NCBI GenBank assembly: GCA_002095305.1
Contig: MIEI01000032.1
Coordinates: forward strand, 1-50,025
Direction: 5' to 3'
Source: Pantoea brenneri
Lineage (GTDB): Bacteria; Pseudomonadota; Gammaproteobacteria; Enterobacterales; Enterobacteriaceae
Length of the DNA stretch: 50,025 nt
Position 1 is the stretch's first letter; every line of letters begins with the position of its first letter. The position numbers were made by a program, and so were the translations under genes. This document shows, one piece after another, positions 27,223 through 36,834 of the stretch. The notes below the pieces were generated by a model. The model saw nothing but the letters and a program-made list of their open reading frames with translations. It searched no databases and was not told the DNA's origin.

Positions 27223-29283
27223 ATGTCGCGTACCGGGAAAATAGTCAGTTGGGTTGCAGGAATTCTGTTGTTGTTAATCGTGATCATCATCGTGGTGATC
27301 GCCACCTTTGACTGGAACCGACTGAAACCCACCATCAATAAGAAAGTCACGACCGAACTCAATCGTCCGTTTGCGATACGCGGCGATCTGGGCGTCGACT
27401 GGGCGCGCAATCCGCAAGAGCAGGGCTGGCGGCGCTGGGTGCCATGGCCGCAGGTGCATGCGGAAGATATCATGCTGGGCAATCCGCCCGATATTCCTGA
27501 CCTGACCATGGTGCATCTGCAGCGGGTCGATGCCACGCTGGCTCCGCTGGCGTTACTGCATAAAGAGCTGTTCATCCCGTGGATTAAATTGCAGCGGCCC
27601 GATGCGCGGCTGGTTCAGACCGCGGATAAGAAAAATAACTGGACCTTCAATCTCGCCAACAGCGACAGCAACGATCAGCAGGCGGCACCTTCGGCCTGGT
27701 CATTCCGCCTCGATAACATCCTGTTCGATCAGGGCCAGATTCGCTATCGCGACGCGATTAACCACGCCGATGTAACGGTACAGGTTAATCCGTTAGGTAA
27801 ACCGGTGCCGTATGGTCAGATCGCTGGCGGTGACGATAAGCAGCAGGGCGCAGGCGACTTTGTCTTCGGCTGGCAGGCGCGCGGAACCTATAACGACGAG
27901 AAACTGAACGGTGAAGGCAAGATTGGCGGAATGCTGTCGCTGCGCAGCCAGACGACGCCGTTCCCGGTGCAGGCCGATATCCGCAACGGCACCACGCGCG
28001 TGCAGGTGACCGGCGGGGTGAAAGACCCAATGAATCTCGGCGGGCTGGATGTGCGTCTGCGCTTCTCTGGCGACACGCTGGCGAATCTGTATGGGCTGAC
28101 CGGCGTGCTGTTGCCTGACACGCCGCCGTACGAAACCGATGGCCACCTGATCGCGAAATTCAGCGACGATAAGGGCGCGATCTACCACTATCAGAAATTT
28201 AACGGCCATATTGGCGACAGTGATATTCATGGTTCGCTGACCTACAGCCAGGGCAAACCGCGCCCCCGGCTGAGCGGTGAGCTGACCTCAGACCAACTGC
28301 GGATGGCCGATCTGGGGCCGCTGATTGGGGTCGATTCCGGTAAAGGCAGCGACAAAACCGCACAGGCAAAATCGCGGCGGGGTGAGAAATCGAGCCAGCC
28401 AGCCGATCGGATATTGCCACACGATCGGTTCGACACTAAAAACTGGGACGTGATGGATGCCGACGTTAAGTTCAGCGGGAAACGCATTGAACACAGCAAT
28501 TCGCTGCCGCTGAGCGATCTTTATACCCATCTGCAGCTGAAGGATGGCGATCTGCTGCTTGATCCCCTGCGTTTTGGTATGGCGGGCGGCACCCTCAACA
28601 GCACTATCCGGCTGGAAGGCGATCGCACGCCGATGCGCGGCCGGGCTGACATTCATGCGCGTAAACTGCGCCTGCGTCAGCTGTTCCCGAATGTTCAGGC
28701 GATGCAAAACAGTCTCGGCCAGCTAAACGGCGATGCCAGCTTCACCGGCACCGGTAACTCGGTAGCCGATCTGCTGGCGACCAGTAACGGTCAGCTGAAG
28801 CTGCTGATGAACGACGGCGTGATCAGCCGTAGCCTGATGGAGATTGCCGGACTGAACGTCGGCAACTACGTGGTGGGCAAGCTATTTGGCGACGATCAGG
28901 TACGGATTAACTGCGCCGCTACCGATATCAAACTGCAAAACGGTCTGGCGACGCCAAACCTGTTTGTGTTTGATACCGAAAATGCGGTGATTAACGTCAC
29001 CGGTAACGCCAATTTTGCCACTGAGCGGATGGATCTTTCGGTCAATCCGGAGAGTAAAGGGGTGCGTATCATCACGCTGCGTTCACCGCTCTATGTGCGC
29101 GGCACCTTTAAAAATCCGGATGCCGGCGTGAAAGCCGGTCCGCTGCTGGCCCGTGGCGCAGCAGCGGTGGCGCTGGGTACCGTTGTCGGCCCGGCTGCGG
29201 CATTGCTGGCACTGATTTCGCCGAGTGATAACGACGATAACCAGTGCAGCACCGTATTGCAGCAGATGAAGCAGCAGAAGTAA
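27223..29283 (+). CDS. yhjG: AsmA-family protein YhjG
   Basis: Large inner-membrane-anchored periplasmic protein of the AsmA family, 686 residues. An N-terminal helix (about 10-28) and FDWNRLKPTIN open the AsmA domain; the C-terminal AsmA region has NVTGNANFATERMDLSVNPESKGVRI. Members of this group are bridge-like lipid-transfer proteins between the membranes, but the specific cargo of YhjG is unknown. ATG 27223 with AAGGAG eight bases upstream was chosen over an upstream in-frame GTG (27199), which has no site and lies in a hairpin. The stop directly abuts the convergent ppiC stop. Confidence 0.92.
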   Translation: MSRTGKIVSWVAGILLLLIVIIIVVIATFDWNRLKPTINKKVTTELNRPFAIRGDLGVDWARNPQEQGWRRWVPWPQVHAEDIMLGNPPDIPDLTMVHLQRVDATLAPLALLHKELFIPWIKLQRPDARLVQTADKKNNWTFNLANSDSNDQQAAPSAWSFRLDNILFDQGQIRYRDAINHADVTVQVNPLGKPVPYGQIAGGDDKQQGAGDFVFGWQARGTYNDEKLNGEGKIGGMLSLRSQTTPFPVQADIRNGTTRVQVTGGVKDPMNLGGLDVRLRFSGDTLANLYGLTGVLLPDTPPYETDGHLIAKFSDDKGAIYHYQKFNGHIGDSDIHGSLTYSQGKPRPRLSGELTSDQLRMADLGPLIGVDSGKGSDKTAQAKSRRGEKSSQPADRILPHDRFDTKNWDVMDADVKFSGKRIEHSNSLPLSDLYTHLQLKDGDLLLDPLRFGMAGGTLNSTIRLEGDRTPMRGRADIHARKLRLRQLFPNVQAMQNSLGQLNGDASFTGTGNSVADLLATSNGQLKLLMNDGVISRSLMEIAGLNVGNYVVGKLFGDDQVRINCAATDIKLQNGLATPNLFVFDTENAVINVTGNANFATERMDLSVNPESKGVRIITLRSPLYVRGTFKNPDAGVKAGPLLARGAAAVALGTVVGPAAALLALISPSDNDDNQCSTVLQQMKQQK

Positions 29284-29565
29284 TCAGCTGCGATAGAGAA
29301 CTTTGATAATGTGATAACCAAAGCCGGTCTTTACCGGCCCGTAAGGCGTTAACAGCGGGCAGGTAAAGACCGCTTTATCAAAGGCTGGCACCATCTGCCC
29401 CTGACGAAATTCCCCCAAATCACCGCCATTGCGGCCGGAAGGACAGGTTGAGTGCTTCTTTGCCAGCTGCTGAAAATTGCCACCCTTAGCCAGTTTCGCC
29501 AGAATCTCTTTTGCCAGCGCTTCCTCTTTCACCAGGATGTGTAAAGCCGCCGCGGTTTTCGCCAT
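29284..29565 (-). CDS. ppiC: Peptidyl-prolyl cis-trans isomerase PpiC (parvulin)
   Basis: Small cytosolic parvulin of 93 residues, the same length as E. coli PpiC. It is essentially a bare rotamase domain: ALHILVKEE at the start, [16 protein letters not shown] in the middle and the closing [14 protein letters not shown] strand. It catalyses proline isomerisation during folding. It is divergent from rep (75 bp apart) and convergent with yhjG with no bases between the stop codons. In E. coli its neighbour on this side is ilvC; here it is yhjG. Confidence 0.95.
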   Translation of the reverse strand: MAKTAAALHILVKEEALAKEILAKLAKGGNFQQLAKKHSTCPSGRNGGDLGEFRQGQMVPAFDKAVFTCPLLTPYGPVKTGFGYHIIKVLYRS

Positions 29566-29583
29566 GTTGCTATCTCGGTTGTG

Positions 29584-29589
29584 TATAAT
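29584..29589 (+). promoter_or_regulatory. -10 box for rep
   Basis: A perfect TATAAT in the 75-bp ppiC-rep gap, 52 bp before the rep start. No good -35 box is visible at 16-18 bp; TTGCTA at 29567-29572 is too close (11 bp). Confidence 0.45.
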
Positions 29590-29640
29590 TGCCGCCCAGT
29601 ATAAACCCCTTTCTTTTGATTCAACTGAGCGATTTTTCCT

Positions 29641-31662
29641 ATGCGTTTAAACCCCAGCCAACAACGCGCCGTCGAATTTGTTACCGGTCCCTGTCTGGTG
29701 CTGGCGGGCGCGGGATCGGGCAAAACCCGCGTAATCACCAATAAAATCGCCCATCTGATTCGCGAGTGCGGCTACCAGGCACGCCATATCGCGGCGGTCA
29801 CCTTCACCAATAAAGCGTCGCGAGAGATGAAAGAGCGCGTAGCGCAGACGCTGGGTCGCAAAGAGGCGCGCGGCCTGATGATCTCGACCTTCCATACGCT
29901 GGGGCTGGAGATTATCAAGCGTGAAACCGCGGCGCTGGGCATGAAGTCCAACTTTTCGCTGTTTGACGACCAGGATCAGCTTGGCCTGCTGAAAGAGCTG
30001 ACCAAAGAGTGGCTGGAAGAGGATAAGACCCTGCTGCAACAGCTGATCTCTACCGTTTCAAACTGGAAAAACGATCTGGTCGATCCTCCCCGGGCGGCCG
30101 CACTGGCACAATCGGAGCGCGATAAAATCTTCGCGCACTGCTATGCGCTTTATGACCAGCATCTTAAAGCCTGTAACGTGCTGGATTTTGACGATCTGAT
30201 CCTGCTGCCGACGCTGCTGTTGCAGCGTAATCAGGAGGTGCGTGAACGCTGGCAACAGCGCATCCGCTATCTGCTGGTGGATGAGTATCAGGACACCAAC
30301 ACCAGCCAGTATGAACTGGTTAAGCTGCTGGTTGGCGCGCGGGCGCGCTTTACCGTAGTGGGCGATGACGATCAGTCGATCTACTCGTGGCGCGGCGCGC
30401 GACCCCAAAACCTGGTGCTGCTGAAAGAGGATTTCCCCGCGCTGGAAGTGGTGAAACTGGAGCAGAATTACCGCTCCTCCCAGCGCATCCTGAAAGCCGC
30501 GAATATCCTGATCGCCAATAATCCGCACGTGTTCGAGAAGCGCTTATTCTCAGAACTGGGCCAGGGCAGCGAGTTGAAAGTGGTGACTGCCAACAGTGAA
30601 GAGCACGAAGCGGAGCGGGTCACGGGTGAACTGATCGCCCATCACTTTATCAACAAGACGCAGTACAAAGACTACGCGATTCTCTACCGCGGCAACCATC
30701 AGTCACGGGTGTTTGAAAAGTTTCTGATGCAGAACCGTATTCCTTATCGCATCTCTGGCGGCACCTCGTTCTTTTCCCGCCCGGAAATCAAGGATCTGCT
30801 GGCTTATCTGCGCGTTCTGACCAATCCCGACGATGACAGCGCCTTTTTGCGCATCGTGAATACGCCGCGCCGCGAGATTGGCCCGGCGACGCTGCAAAAA
30901 CTGGGCGAATGGGCCAACCTGCGCAATAAGAGTCTGTTTAATGCCAGCTTTGATGTCGGGCTGGGACAGACGCTGGGCGGGCGCGGGCTGGAACATCTGC
31001 AACGCTTCACCCACTGGCTGCATGAGATTATCCAGCTGACCGAACGCGAGCCGGTCAATGCCGTGCGCGACCTGATTCGCGGCATCGATTACGAAAGCTG
31101 GCTGTTTGAAACCTCGGGCAGTCCGAAAGCGGCAGAAATGCGGATGAAGAACGTCAATACGCTGTTTCAGTGGATGACGGAGATGCTGGAAGGCAGCGAT
31201 CTGGATGAGCCGATGACTCTGGCGCAGGTGGTAACGCGCTTTACCCTGCGCGACATGATGGAGCGTGGGGAAAGCGACGAAGAGCTTGATCAGGTGCAGC
31301 TGATGACGCTACACGCCTCTAAAGGACTGGAGTTTCCTTATGTGTTTCTGGTGGGAATGGAGGAGGGACTGTTGCCGCATCAGAGCAGCATTGATGAGAA
31401 CAACATCGAAGAGGAGCGTCGTCTCGCCTACGTCGGCATAACGCGGGCACAGAAGGAGCTGACCTTTACCTTATGTCGCGAACGTCGGCAATATGGCGAG
31501 TTAGTGCGGCCGGAACCGAGTCGTTTTCTGCTGGAGCTGCCGCAGGACGATCTGCAGTGGGAAACGGAGCGCAAAGTGGTCAGTGCTGAAGAGCGGATGA
31601 AAACCGGGCAGAGCCGCGTGGCGGGCCTGCGAGCGATGCTGGATAAGGCGAAGAAAGCCTAA
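29641..31662 (+). CDS. rep: ATP-dependent DNA helicase Rep
   Basis: Superfamily 1A 3'-5' helicase that travels with the replication fork and clears proteins ahead of it. It has 673 residues, identical in length to E. coli Rep. Motif I is GAGSGKT (23-29), motif [11 protein letters not shown] (about 213-221), motif [16 protein letters not shown] and motif [19 protein letters not shown] and [11 protein letters not shown]. The C-terminal tail that contacts DnaB is present. Start ATG 29641 matches the E. coli protein start. It is convergent with gppA. Confidence 0.97.
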   Translation: MRLNPSQQRAVEFVTGPCLVLAGAGSGKTRVITNKIAHLIRECGYQARHIAAVTFTNKASREMKERVAQTLGRKEARGLMISTFHTLGLEIIKRETAALGMKSNFSLFDDQDQLGLLKELTKEWLEEDKTLLQQLISTVSNWKNDLVDPPRAAALAQSERDKIFAHCYALYDQHLKACNVLDFDDLILLPTLLLQRNQEVRERWQQRIRYLLVDEYQDTNTSQYELVKLLVGARARFTVVGDDDQSIYSWRGARPQNLVLLKEDFPALEVVKLEQNYRSSQRILKAANILIANNPHVFEKRLFSELGQGSELKVVTANSEEHEAERVTGELIAHHFINKTQYKDYAILYRGNHQSRVFEKFLMQNRIPYRISGGTSFFSRPEIKDLLAYLRVLTNPDDDSAFLRIVNTPRREIGPATLQKLGEWANLRNKSLFNASFDVGLGQTLGGRGLEHLQRFTHWLHEIIQLTEREPVNAVRDLIRGIDYESWLFETSGSPKAAEMRMKNVNTLFQWMTEMLEGSDLDEPMTLAQVVTRFTLRDMMERGESDEELDQVQLMTLHASKGLEFPYVFLVGMEEGLLPHQSSIDENNIEEERRLAYVGITRAQKELTFTLCRERRQYGELVRPEPSRFLLELPQDDLQWETERKVVSAEERMKTGQSRVAGLRAMLDKAKKA

Positions 31663-31673
31663 ACTCGAGGGTA

Positions 31674-31707
31674 CAGCGCTGAGACGACGGCGGTTCGCCT
31701 CACGCTG
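31674..31707. terminator. Stem-loop between convergent rep and gppA
   Basis: A 12-bp interrupted stem: CAGCG/CGCTG (31674-31678, 31703-31707), TGA/TCA (31680-31682, 31700-31702) and GGCG/CGCC (31689-31692, 31696-31699) closed by GTT. It fills the 61-bp gap between the two stop codons. Without T-tracts it is a candidate 3' end structure only. Confidence 0.4.
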
Positions 31708-31723
31708 ACTTCACGCCCGTCGA

Positions 31724-33208
31724 TTATGACAGGGTCAATAACCAGTGCACATAGGACTGATAATGGCTCTCCTGCTCCAGCAGCTCGGTGCGCAGCGGAT
31801 GCGCCTCCAGCCAGCCGGCCGGCAAGGTCAGATGCAGCGCATCATCGTCGGCCTGCAGCCGGACTGCGGGCAGGGTATCGTCGCGACGGCGACTGGAGAA
31901 GATGATTGCCAGACGCAGCAGACGACACATCCGTTCCGCCAGCCGCGGCGGTAAGGCATTTTGCTGCGTCAGCAGCGCCAGGTCGATGCTGCCGCTCTGG
32001 TTTTGCAGCAGACAGGCCAGCAACTTTTTCTGCGCCGGAGTAAAGCCGGGCAGATCGAGGTGACGAACCAGGTAAGCCGCGTGCTGCGGCGCATGACGGA
32101 AGTCGACGCTCAGGCCAATTTCATGAATAGCGCAGGCGCTGAGCAGCAGCTCACGACAGCGCTGATCCAGTTTCCACAGCGTACAGACCTGACGGAAAAA
32201 ACTTTCTGCCAACTGACGGACCCGATCGGCTTGCTCAACATCAATGCTAAAACGACGCTGCACGTTCTGTAGCGTGCGGGTGCGGATATCGCGATCGATT
32301 GGCAGATGCAGCATGCCGTAAACCAGTCCTTCACGCAGCGCGCCGCCCGCCAGCGTCATGCTATCAATACTCAGTTCCTGGAAGATGGCGATCAGAATCG
32401 ACAGGCCGCTGGGAAACACCAGCGCCCGTTCCAGCGTCAGCCCTTCAATTTCCAGCTCTTCCAGCTTGCCGCACTGAATGGCACGTTGCTTCAGCTGCTG
32501 CAGTTTATTCAGGGTGATGCGCTCATCCATGCCCTGCGCCACCATGATCTCCTGCAGCGCCTGTACCGTGCCCGAGGCGCCGACGCAGGCTTGCCAGCCC
32601 TGTTGACGCAGTTGCGCGGCAATCGGGTGGATCATTTCACGTGCCGCCTGTTCAGCCTGGTCAAAGTTTTCCTTCGCCAGATGCCGATCGCTGAAAAAGC
32701 GTTCCAGCCAGGTGACGCAGCCCATCGACAGGCTGAACAACACCGTGGCGTGCGAGCCATCACCGGTCGCCAGTTCAGTGCTGCCGCCGCCGATATCGAC
32801 CACCAGACGCTGATCGGAACCGCCGGTGGTGTGCGCCACGCCCTGATAAATCAGGCGCGCCTCTTCTTCACCGCTGATCACGTTGATGGTACAGCCGAGA
32901 ATCTGTTGCGCCGTATCGAGAAATTCCTGCGCATTCGCTGCCAGACGCAGCGTGGCGGTCGCCACCACGCGGATCTGATCGAGAGGGATGTCCTGCAGTT
33001 GTTCAGAGAACAGTTTGAGGCATTGCCAGCCGCGCGACATCGCCTCAGCTGATAAATGGTTGCTTTTATCCAGACCGGCCGCAAGGCGTACCTTGCGCTT
33101 AATTTTCGCGATGGTCTGAATACTGCCAGACACCTCGCGCACCACCAACATATGAAAGCTGTTAGAACCTAAATCAATCGCAGCATAAAGTGACGATGCG
33201 CTTAGCAT
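31724..33208 (-). CDS. gppA: Guanosine pentaphosphate phosphatase / exopolyphosphatase GppA
   Basis: Ppx/GppA phosphatase converting pppGpp to ppGpp in the stringent response. The N-terminal ATPase-fold motif [15 protein letters not shown], the [11 protein letters not shown] segment, [15 protein letters not shown] and [11 protein letters not shown] are all present, with an HD-like C-terminal helical domain. ATG 33208 gives 494 residues, exactly the E. coli length and the same [14 protein letters not shown] type start; the longer frame upstream only runs back into rhlB. It starts 7 bp after the rhlB stop, forming a rhlB-gppA unit. Confidence 0.95.
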   Translation of the reverse strand: MLSASSLYAAIDLGSNSFHMLVVREVSGSIQTIAKIKRKVRLAAGLDKSNHLSAEAMSRGWQCLKLFSEQLQDIPLDQIRVVATATLRLAANAQEFLDTAQQILGCTINVISGEEEARLIYQGVAHTTGGSDQRLVVDIGGGSTELATGDGSHATVLFSLSMGCVTWLERFFSDRHLAKENFDQAEQAAREMIHPIAAQLRQQGWQACVGASGTVQALQEIMVAQGMDERITLNKLQQLKQRAIQCGKLEELEIEGLTLERALVFPSGLSILIAIFQELSIDSMTLAGGALREGLVYGMLHLPIDRDIRTRTLQNVQRRFSIDVEQADRVRQLAESFFRQVCTLWKLDQRCRELLLSACAIHEIGLSVDFRHAPQHAAYLVRHLDLPGFTPAQKKLLACLLQNQSGSIDLALLTQQNALPPRLAERMCRLLRLAIIFSSRRRDDTLPAVRLQADDDALHLTLPAGWLEAHPLRTELLEQESHYQSYVHWLLTLS

Positions 33209-33215
33209 GGTGAGC

Positions 33216-34508
33216 TTAACCCGAACGTTTACGGTTGTTGTTGCGTGGTGCACCGCGACGATTGGCGTTATTTCCTCCGCGACGCGGACCGTTACCGGTG
33301 CGGCTACGCGCCAGGCGTTTAGGCGGCGGCAGATCGGTCAGTAATGCATCACTGTTGTACTTGCTGACCGGAATGCTGTGACCAATGTACTCTTCAATCG
33401 CAGGCAGGTTCAGTGCGTACTCTTCACAGGCCAGGCTGATAGAATGTCCGCTGGCACCTGCGCGACCCGTACGACCGATACGGTGAACGTAATCTTCGCA
33501 ATCGTCCGGCAGATCGTAGTTAAACACGTGGGTAACGGCAGGAATATGCAGACCACGGGCGGCAACGTCAGTGGCAACCAGAATATCCACATCCCCTTTG
33601 GTGAAGTCGTCAAGAATGCGCAGGCGCTTCTTCTGAGCGACATCGCCGGTCAGCAGGCCGACACGGTGACCATCCGCAGCCAGATGGCCCCAGATATCTT
33701 CGCAACGGTGCTTGGTGTTGGCGAACACAATGGCACGATCCGGCCATTCTTCTTCCAGCAGGGTTTGCAGCAGGCGCATTTTCTCTTCGTTAGACGGATA
33801 GAAAAGCTCTTCCTGAATGCGGTGGCCGGTTTTCTGTTCCGGTTCCACTTCGACATATTCAGCACTGTTCATGTGCTCAAACGCCAGTTCACGCACCCGG
33901 TAAGAGAGGGTGGCGGAGAACAGCATGCTGAGTCGCTGGGTTGCCGCAGGCATCCGGCGGAACAACCAGCGAATGTCTTTAATAAAGCCGAGATCGAACA
34001 TGCGGTCGGCTTCGTCCAGCACCATCACCTGAATGGCACCGAGGTTAACGTGGTTTTGCTTCGCGTAATCAATCAGACGGCCGGTCGTCCCGACCAGAAT
34101 GTCGACGCCTTGCTCCAGCACTTTCAGCTGTTTATCGTAGCCATCACCGCCGTAAGCGAGACCCAGCTTCAGGCCCGTTGAGGCGGTAAGCGGTTCTGCA
34201 TCGGCATGAATTTGCACCGCAAGTTCACGCGTTGGCGCGAGAATTAATGCCCGCGGCTGGTTAACCTGACGACCTTCAGCCGCAGGATGAGAGAGAAGAT
34301 GATGAAACGTTGACGTCAGAAACGCCATCGTTTTGCCGGTACCGGTTTGCGCCTGGCCTGCAACATCACGCCCGGAAAGCGTAAAGGGCAGAGCTAACGC
34401 CTGAATCGGCGTGCAGTATTGAAAGCCTTTACTATCAAGGGCTTCAACCACTTTTGGGTGCAGGGCGAAGTCGGAAAACTTCTGTTCAGTTAAGTGTGTT
34501 TTGCTCAT
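33216..34508 (-). CDS. rhlB: ATP-dependent RNA helicase RhlB
   Basis: DEAD-box helicase of the RNA degradosome, where it binds RNase E and unwinds mRNA for PNPase. 430 residues. Q-motif region [14 protein letters not shown] with CTPIQ, motif I AQTGTGKT, Ia [42 protein letters not shown] and [12 protein letters not shown] are all visible. The last 35 residues are Arg/Asn/Gly-rich, as in E. coli, and bind RNA. It is divergent from trxA; the 117-bp gap contains a 6-bp hairpin (34535-34549). Confidence 0.96.
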   Translation of the reverse strand: MSKTHLTEQKFSDFALHPKVVEALDSKGFQYCTPIQALALPFTLSGRDVAGQAQTGTGKTMAFLTSTFHHLLSHPAAEGRQVNQPRALILAPTRELAVQIHADAEPLTASTGLKLGLAYGGDGYDKQLKVLEQGVDILVGTTGRLIDYAKQNHVNLGAIQVMVLDEADRMFDLGFIKDIRWLFRRMPAATQRLSMLFSATLSYRVRELAFEHMNSAEYVEVEPEQKTGHRIQEELFYPSNEEKMRLLQTLLEEEWPDRAIVFANTKHRCEDIWGHLAADGHRVGLLTGDVAQKKRLRILDDFTKGDVDILVATDVAARGLHIPAVTHVFNYDLPDDCEDYVHRIGRTGRAGASGHSISLACEEYALNLPAIEEYIGHSIPVSKYNSDALLTDLPPPKRLARSRTGNGPRRGGNNANRRGAPRNNNRKRSG

Positions 34509-34625
34509 AGTGTGGTAGAATATCAGCTTACTATCGCTTTACGAAAGCGTATCCGATGAAATAAAGTCAACCTACATTGGTTTATATTACGCCAATTCGC
34601 CAGGCATAATCTTGTGGAGTAAAAC

Positions 34626-34958
34626 ATGAGCAGCGATAAAATCGTTCATCTGACTGATGACAGTTTCGACACCGACGTGCTGAAGGCCGACGGCGTTACA
34701 CTGGTAGATTTCTGGGCTGAATGGTGTGGTCCTTGCAAAATGATCGCCCCAATCCTTGATGAAGTTGCAGAAGAGTATGATGGCAAACTGACCATCGCTA
34801 AGCTGAATATTGATGATAACCCAGGCACGGCACCGAAATACGGCATTCGTGGTATCCCGACGCTGCTGCTGTTTAAAAATGGTGAAGTCGCCGCGACCAA
34901 AGTGGGCGCGCTGTCTAAAGGCCAGCTGAAAGAGTTCCTGAACGCCAACCTGGCGTAA
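34626..34958 (+). CDS. trxA: Thioredoxin 1 TrxA
   Basis: Cytosolic thiol-disulfide reductant for ribonucleotide reductase, methionine sulfoxide reductase and others. The 110-residue protein has the active site WCGPC (33-37), the buried Asp in LVDFWAEW and the cis-Pro in RGIPTLLLF. It is one residue longer than E. coli TrxA because of an extra Ser after Met. GGAG (34616-34619) precedes ATG 34626 by six bases. A CATAAT box at 34605-34610 is possible, but its -35 is unclear. A hairpin follows. Confidence 0.97.
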   Translation: MSSDKIVHLTDDSFDTDVLKADGVTLVDFWAEWCGPCKMIAPILDEVAEEYDGKLTIAKLNIDDNPGTAPKYGIRGIPTLLLFKNGEVAATKVGALSKGQLKEFLNANLA

Positions 34959-34967
34959 TTCAGGGCT

Positions 34968-35017
34968 GAACGTTCGGCAGTGGTGAATTTATCTCCTGCT
35001 GCTGGACGTTCGCTTTT
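34968..35017 (+). terminator. Terminator-like hairpin after trxA
   Basis: gaacgttcggcag (34968-34980) pairs over 13 bp with ctgctggacgttc (34999-35011), using two G-U pairs, across an 18-base loop; tttt follows at 35014-35017. It lies 9 bp after the trxA stop and upstream of the rho leader. The large loop and short T-tract suggest partial termination. Confidence 0.5.
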
Positions 35018-35309
35018 AGGCGTGCTAAGTTACCAATACTGCATTACGAACTTACCTTGTAGTTAGCATCTAAAGTTTTCCCTTGTTAAACCCTGTCGCA
35101 CTGTACCTTATAAAGATAGAACGGTTTAGCAATCTGACGGTTAGCTCCAACTCTGGCATCGCAATCGACCGTCTCCTCGCTTCCAGGTCGCCAACCCAGA
35201 CGATGATCGTCGAGAAGAGTCGAAAAGAGCCATTAACGGCATGGATTAATTGCCATACCATTCACGACAAACATTTCGAGTATTACCCCGAGTTTAAGAA
35301 CCCATCACT
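35018..35309 (+). promoter_or_regulatory. rho leader, likely site of autogenous attenuation
   Basis: A 292-bp region before rho. In E. coli, Rho ends transcription within its own leader when Rho is plentiful. A C-rich, G-poor stretch at about 35166-35200 (ctcctcgcttccaggtcgccaaccc) is a plausible Rho-loading site. The last 45 bases before the start resemble the E. coli leader (catttcgag, then gagtttaagaaccca). I did not find a clear homologue of the E. coli rhoL peptide. Confidence 0.5.
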
Positions 35310-35313
35310 ATGA
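35203..35313 (+). CDS. Possible leader ORF overlapping the rho start
   Basis: An ATG at 35203 opens a 36-codon frame whose TGA stop (35311-35313) overlaps the rho ATG (35310) as ATGA, the arrangement used for translational coupling. The peptide begins [14 protein letters not shown]. No Shine-Dalgarno sequence precedes this ATG; the frame remains open further upstream to a TTG at 35083. Its translation could occlude Rho-binding RNA. It may equally be chance. Confidence 0.2.
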   Translation: MIVEKSRKEPLTAWINCHTIHDKHFEYYPEFKNPSL

Positions 35314-36569
35314 ATCTTACCGAATTAAAGAATACGCCGGTTGCTGAGCTGATTACTCTCGGCGAAAATATGGGGCTGGAAAATCAGGCTCGCATGCGCA
35401 AGCAGGACATCATCTTCTCCATCCTGAAGCAGCACGCGAAAAGCGGCGAAGACATCTTCGGTGATGGCGTGCTGGAGATACTGCAGGATGGATTTGGATT
35501 CCTCCGTTCCGGAGACAGCTCCTACCTCGCCGGTCCTGATGATATCTACGTTTCCCCTAGCCAAATCCGCCGCTTCAACCTCCGCACAGGTGACACCATC
35601 TCTGGCAAAATTCGCCCCCCAAAAGAGGGTGAACGTTATTTTGCGCTGCTGAAAGTTAATGAAGTTAACTACGACAAGCCGGAAAACGCGCGTAATAAGA
35701 TTCTGTTCGAAAACCTCACGCCGCTGCACGCGAATAAACGTCTGCGTATGGAGCGGGGTAATGGCTCAACGGAAGATTTGACGGCGCGCGTACTGGATCT
35801 GGCTTCACCGATCGGTCGTGGTCAGCGTGGTCTGATCGTAGCACCGCCGAAAGCCGGTAAAACCATGCTGCTGCAGAACATTGCGCAGAGCCTGGCGTAT
35901 AACTACCCGGATTGCACCCTGATGGTGCTGCTGATCGACGAACGTCCGGAAGAAGTCACCGAGATGCAGCGTCTGGTCAAAGGTGAAGTTATCGCTTCTA
36001 CCTTCGATGAGCCCGCTTCGCGCCACGTTCAGGTCGCTGAAATGGTGATCGAAAAGGCCAAGCGTCTGGTTGAACACAAAAAAGACGTGATCATCCTGCT
36101 CGACTCCATCACCCGTCTGGCGCGTGCTTACAACACCGTGGTTCCGGCATCAGGTAAAGTCCTGACCGGTGGTGTTGATGCCAATGCCCTGCACCGTCCG
36201 AAGCGTTTCTTCGGTGCGGCACGTAACGTGGAAGAGGGCGGCAGCCTGACCATCATCGCGACCGCGCTGGTAGACACCGGTTCGAAGATGGATGAGGTGA
36301 TTTACGAAGAGTTTAAAGGTACCGGTAACATGGAACTGCATCTCTCACGTAAAATCGCAGAAAAACGCGTCTTCCCGGCGATTGATTACAATCGTTCTGG
36401 TACCCGTAAAGAAGAGCTGCTCACTTCTCAGGAAGAGCTGCAGAAGATGTGGATCCTGCGTAAGATTATTCACCCAATGGGCGAGATCGACGCGATGGAG
36501 TTCCTCATCAACAAGTTGGCGATGACCAAAACCAACGACGAATTCTTCGATATGATGAAGCGTTCCTAA
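35310..36569 (+). CDS. rho: Transcription termination factor Rho
   Basis: Hexameric RNA-dependent ATPase and translocase that ends transcription at unstructured C-rich RNA. 419 residues, as in E. coli, and nearly identical. The primary RNA-binding domain has DGFGFLR (60-66) and the [19 protein letters not shown] loop; Walker A is [24 protein letters not shown] follows. The Q-loop ([16 protein letters not shown]) and R-loop and the C-terminal [24 protein letters not shown] complete it. Two strong terminators follow. Confidence 0.99.
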   Translation: MNLTELKNTPVAELITLGENMGLENQARMRKQDIIFSILKQHAKSGEDIFGDGVLEILQDGFGFLRSGDSSYLAGPDDIYVSPSQIRRFNLRTGDTISGKIRPPKEGERYFALLKVNEVNYDKPENARNKILFENLTPLHANKRLRMERGNGSTEDLTARVLDLASPIGRGQRGLIVAPPKAGKTMLLQNIAQSLAYNYPDCTLMVLLIDERPEEVTEMQRLVKGEVIASTFDEPASRHVQVAEMVIEKAKRLVEHKKDVIILLDSITRLARAYNTVVPASGKVLTGGVDANALHRPKRFFGAARNVEEGGSLTIIATALVDTGSKMDEVIYEEFKGTGNMELHLSRKIAEKRVFPAIDYNRSGTRKEELLTSQEELQKMWILRKIIHPMGEIDAMEFLINKLAMTKTNDEFFDMMKRS

Positions 36570-36580
36570 TCCGATACTGT

Positions 36581-36608
36581 AAAGCCGAACCACAGATTCG
36601 GCTTTTTT
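36581..36608 (+). terminator. Intrinsic terminator of rho
   Basis: aaagccgaa (36581-36589) pairs with ttcggcttt (36597-36605), with a 7-base loop and T6 at 36603-36608. It starts 11 bp after the rho stop. Confidence 0.92.
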
Positions 36609-36635
36609 AGCTTAAATGCGCAGAAAATCGACCTT

Positions 36636-36661
36636 ACGCCACGTCTCAACGTGGCGTTTTT
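36636..36661 (+). terminator. Second tandem terminator downstream of rho
   Basis: acgccacgt (36636-36644) pairs with acgtggcgt (36649-36657), loop ctca, and T5 at 36657-36661. It separates rho from the common antigen operon. Confidence 0.88.
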
Positions 36662-36679
36662 CATTTGTGAGCTATAGGA

Positions 36680-36706
36680 TTGAACACTGACAGGAGCATT
36701 TATAAT
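36680..36706 (+). promoter_or_regulatory. Promoter candidate for the wec operon
   Basis: TATAAT (36701-36706) is perfect; TTGAAC (36680-36685) is a fair -35 box at a short 15-bp spacing. It lies just after the tandem terminators and 129 bp before wecA, so the operon needs a promoter about here. Confidence 0.5.
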
Positions 36707-36730
36707 GACTGTGGTAGTGGTGACGAATTA

Positions 36731-36823
36731 ATGACCGTTCGTGCATCTCTTTATGCAGAATTCGGAATCCGACGCAGCGATAAACGCACTTTTTCGCGTA
36801 TTGTTGCCCGGGATGTTAGCTGA
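36731..36823 (+). CDS. Possible 30-residue leader peptide before wecA
   Basis: ATG 36731 to TGA 36823 encodes MTVRASLYAEFGIRRSDKRT and ten more residues ending ARDVS. It is basic and hydrophilic and I recognise no family. Its stop lies 11 bp before the wecA GTG, inside the wecA ribosome binding region, so coupling is possible. A shorter frame, MTVVVVTN (36705-36731), has an excellent AGGAG and meets this ATG as TAATG, but its start overlaps the -10 box and it would be translated only on transcripts beginning upstream. Confidence 0.25.
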   Translation: MTVRASLYAEFGIRRSDKRTFSRIVARDVS

Positions 36824-36834
36824 GAGCGTTTAAC

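Noticed and set aside
32306..33052. 248-codon plus-strand ORF opposite gppA
   Set aside because: gppA matches its family over the full length on the minus strand; the opposite frame has no recognisable features.
33209..33253. Upstream start giving a 509-residue GppA
   Set aside because: It would run back into the rhlB 3' end and adds residues absent from GppA; ATG 33208 gives the usual 494 residues.
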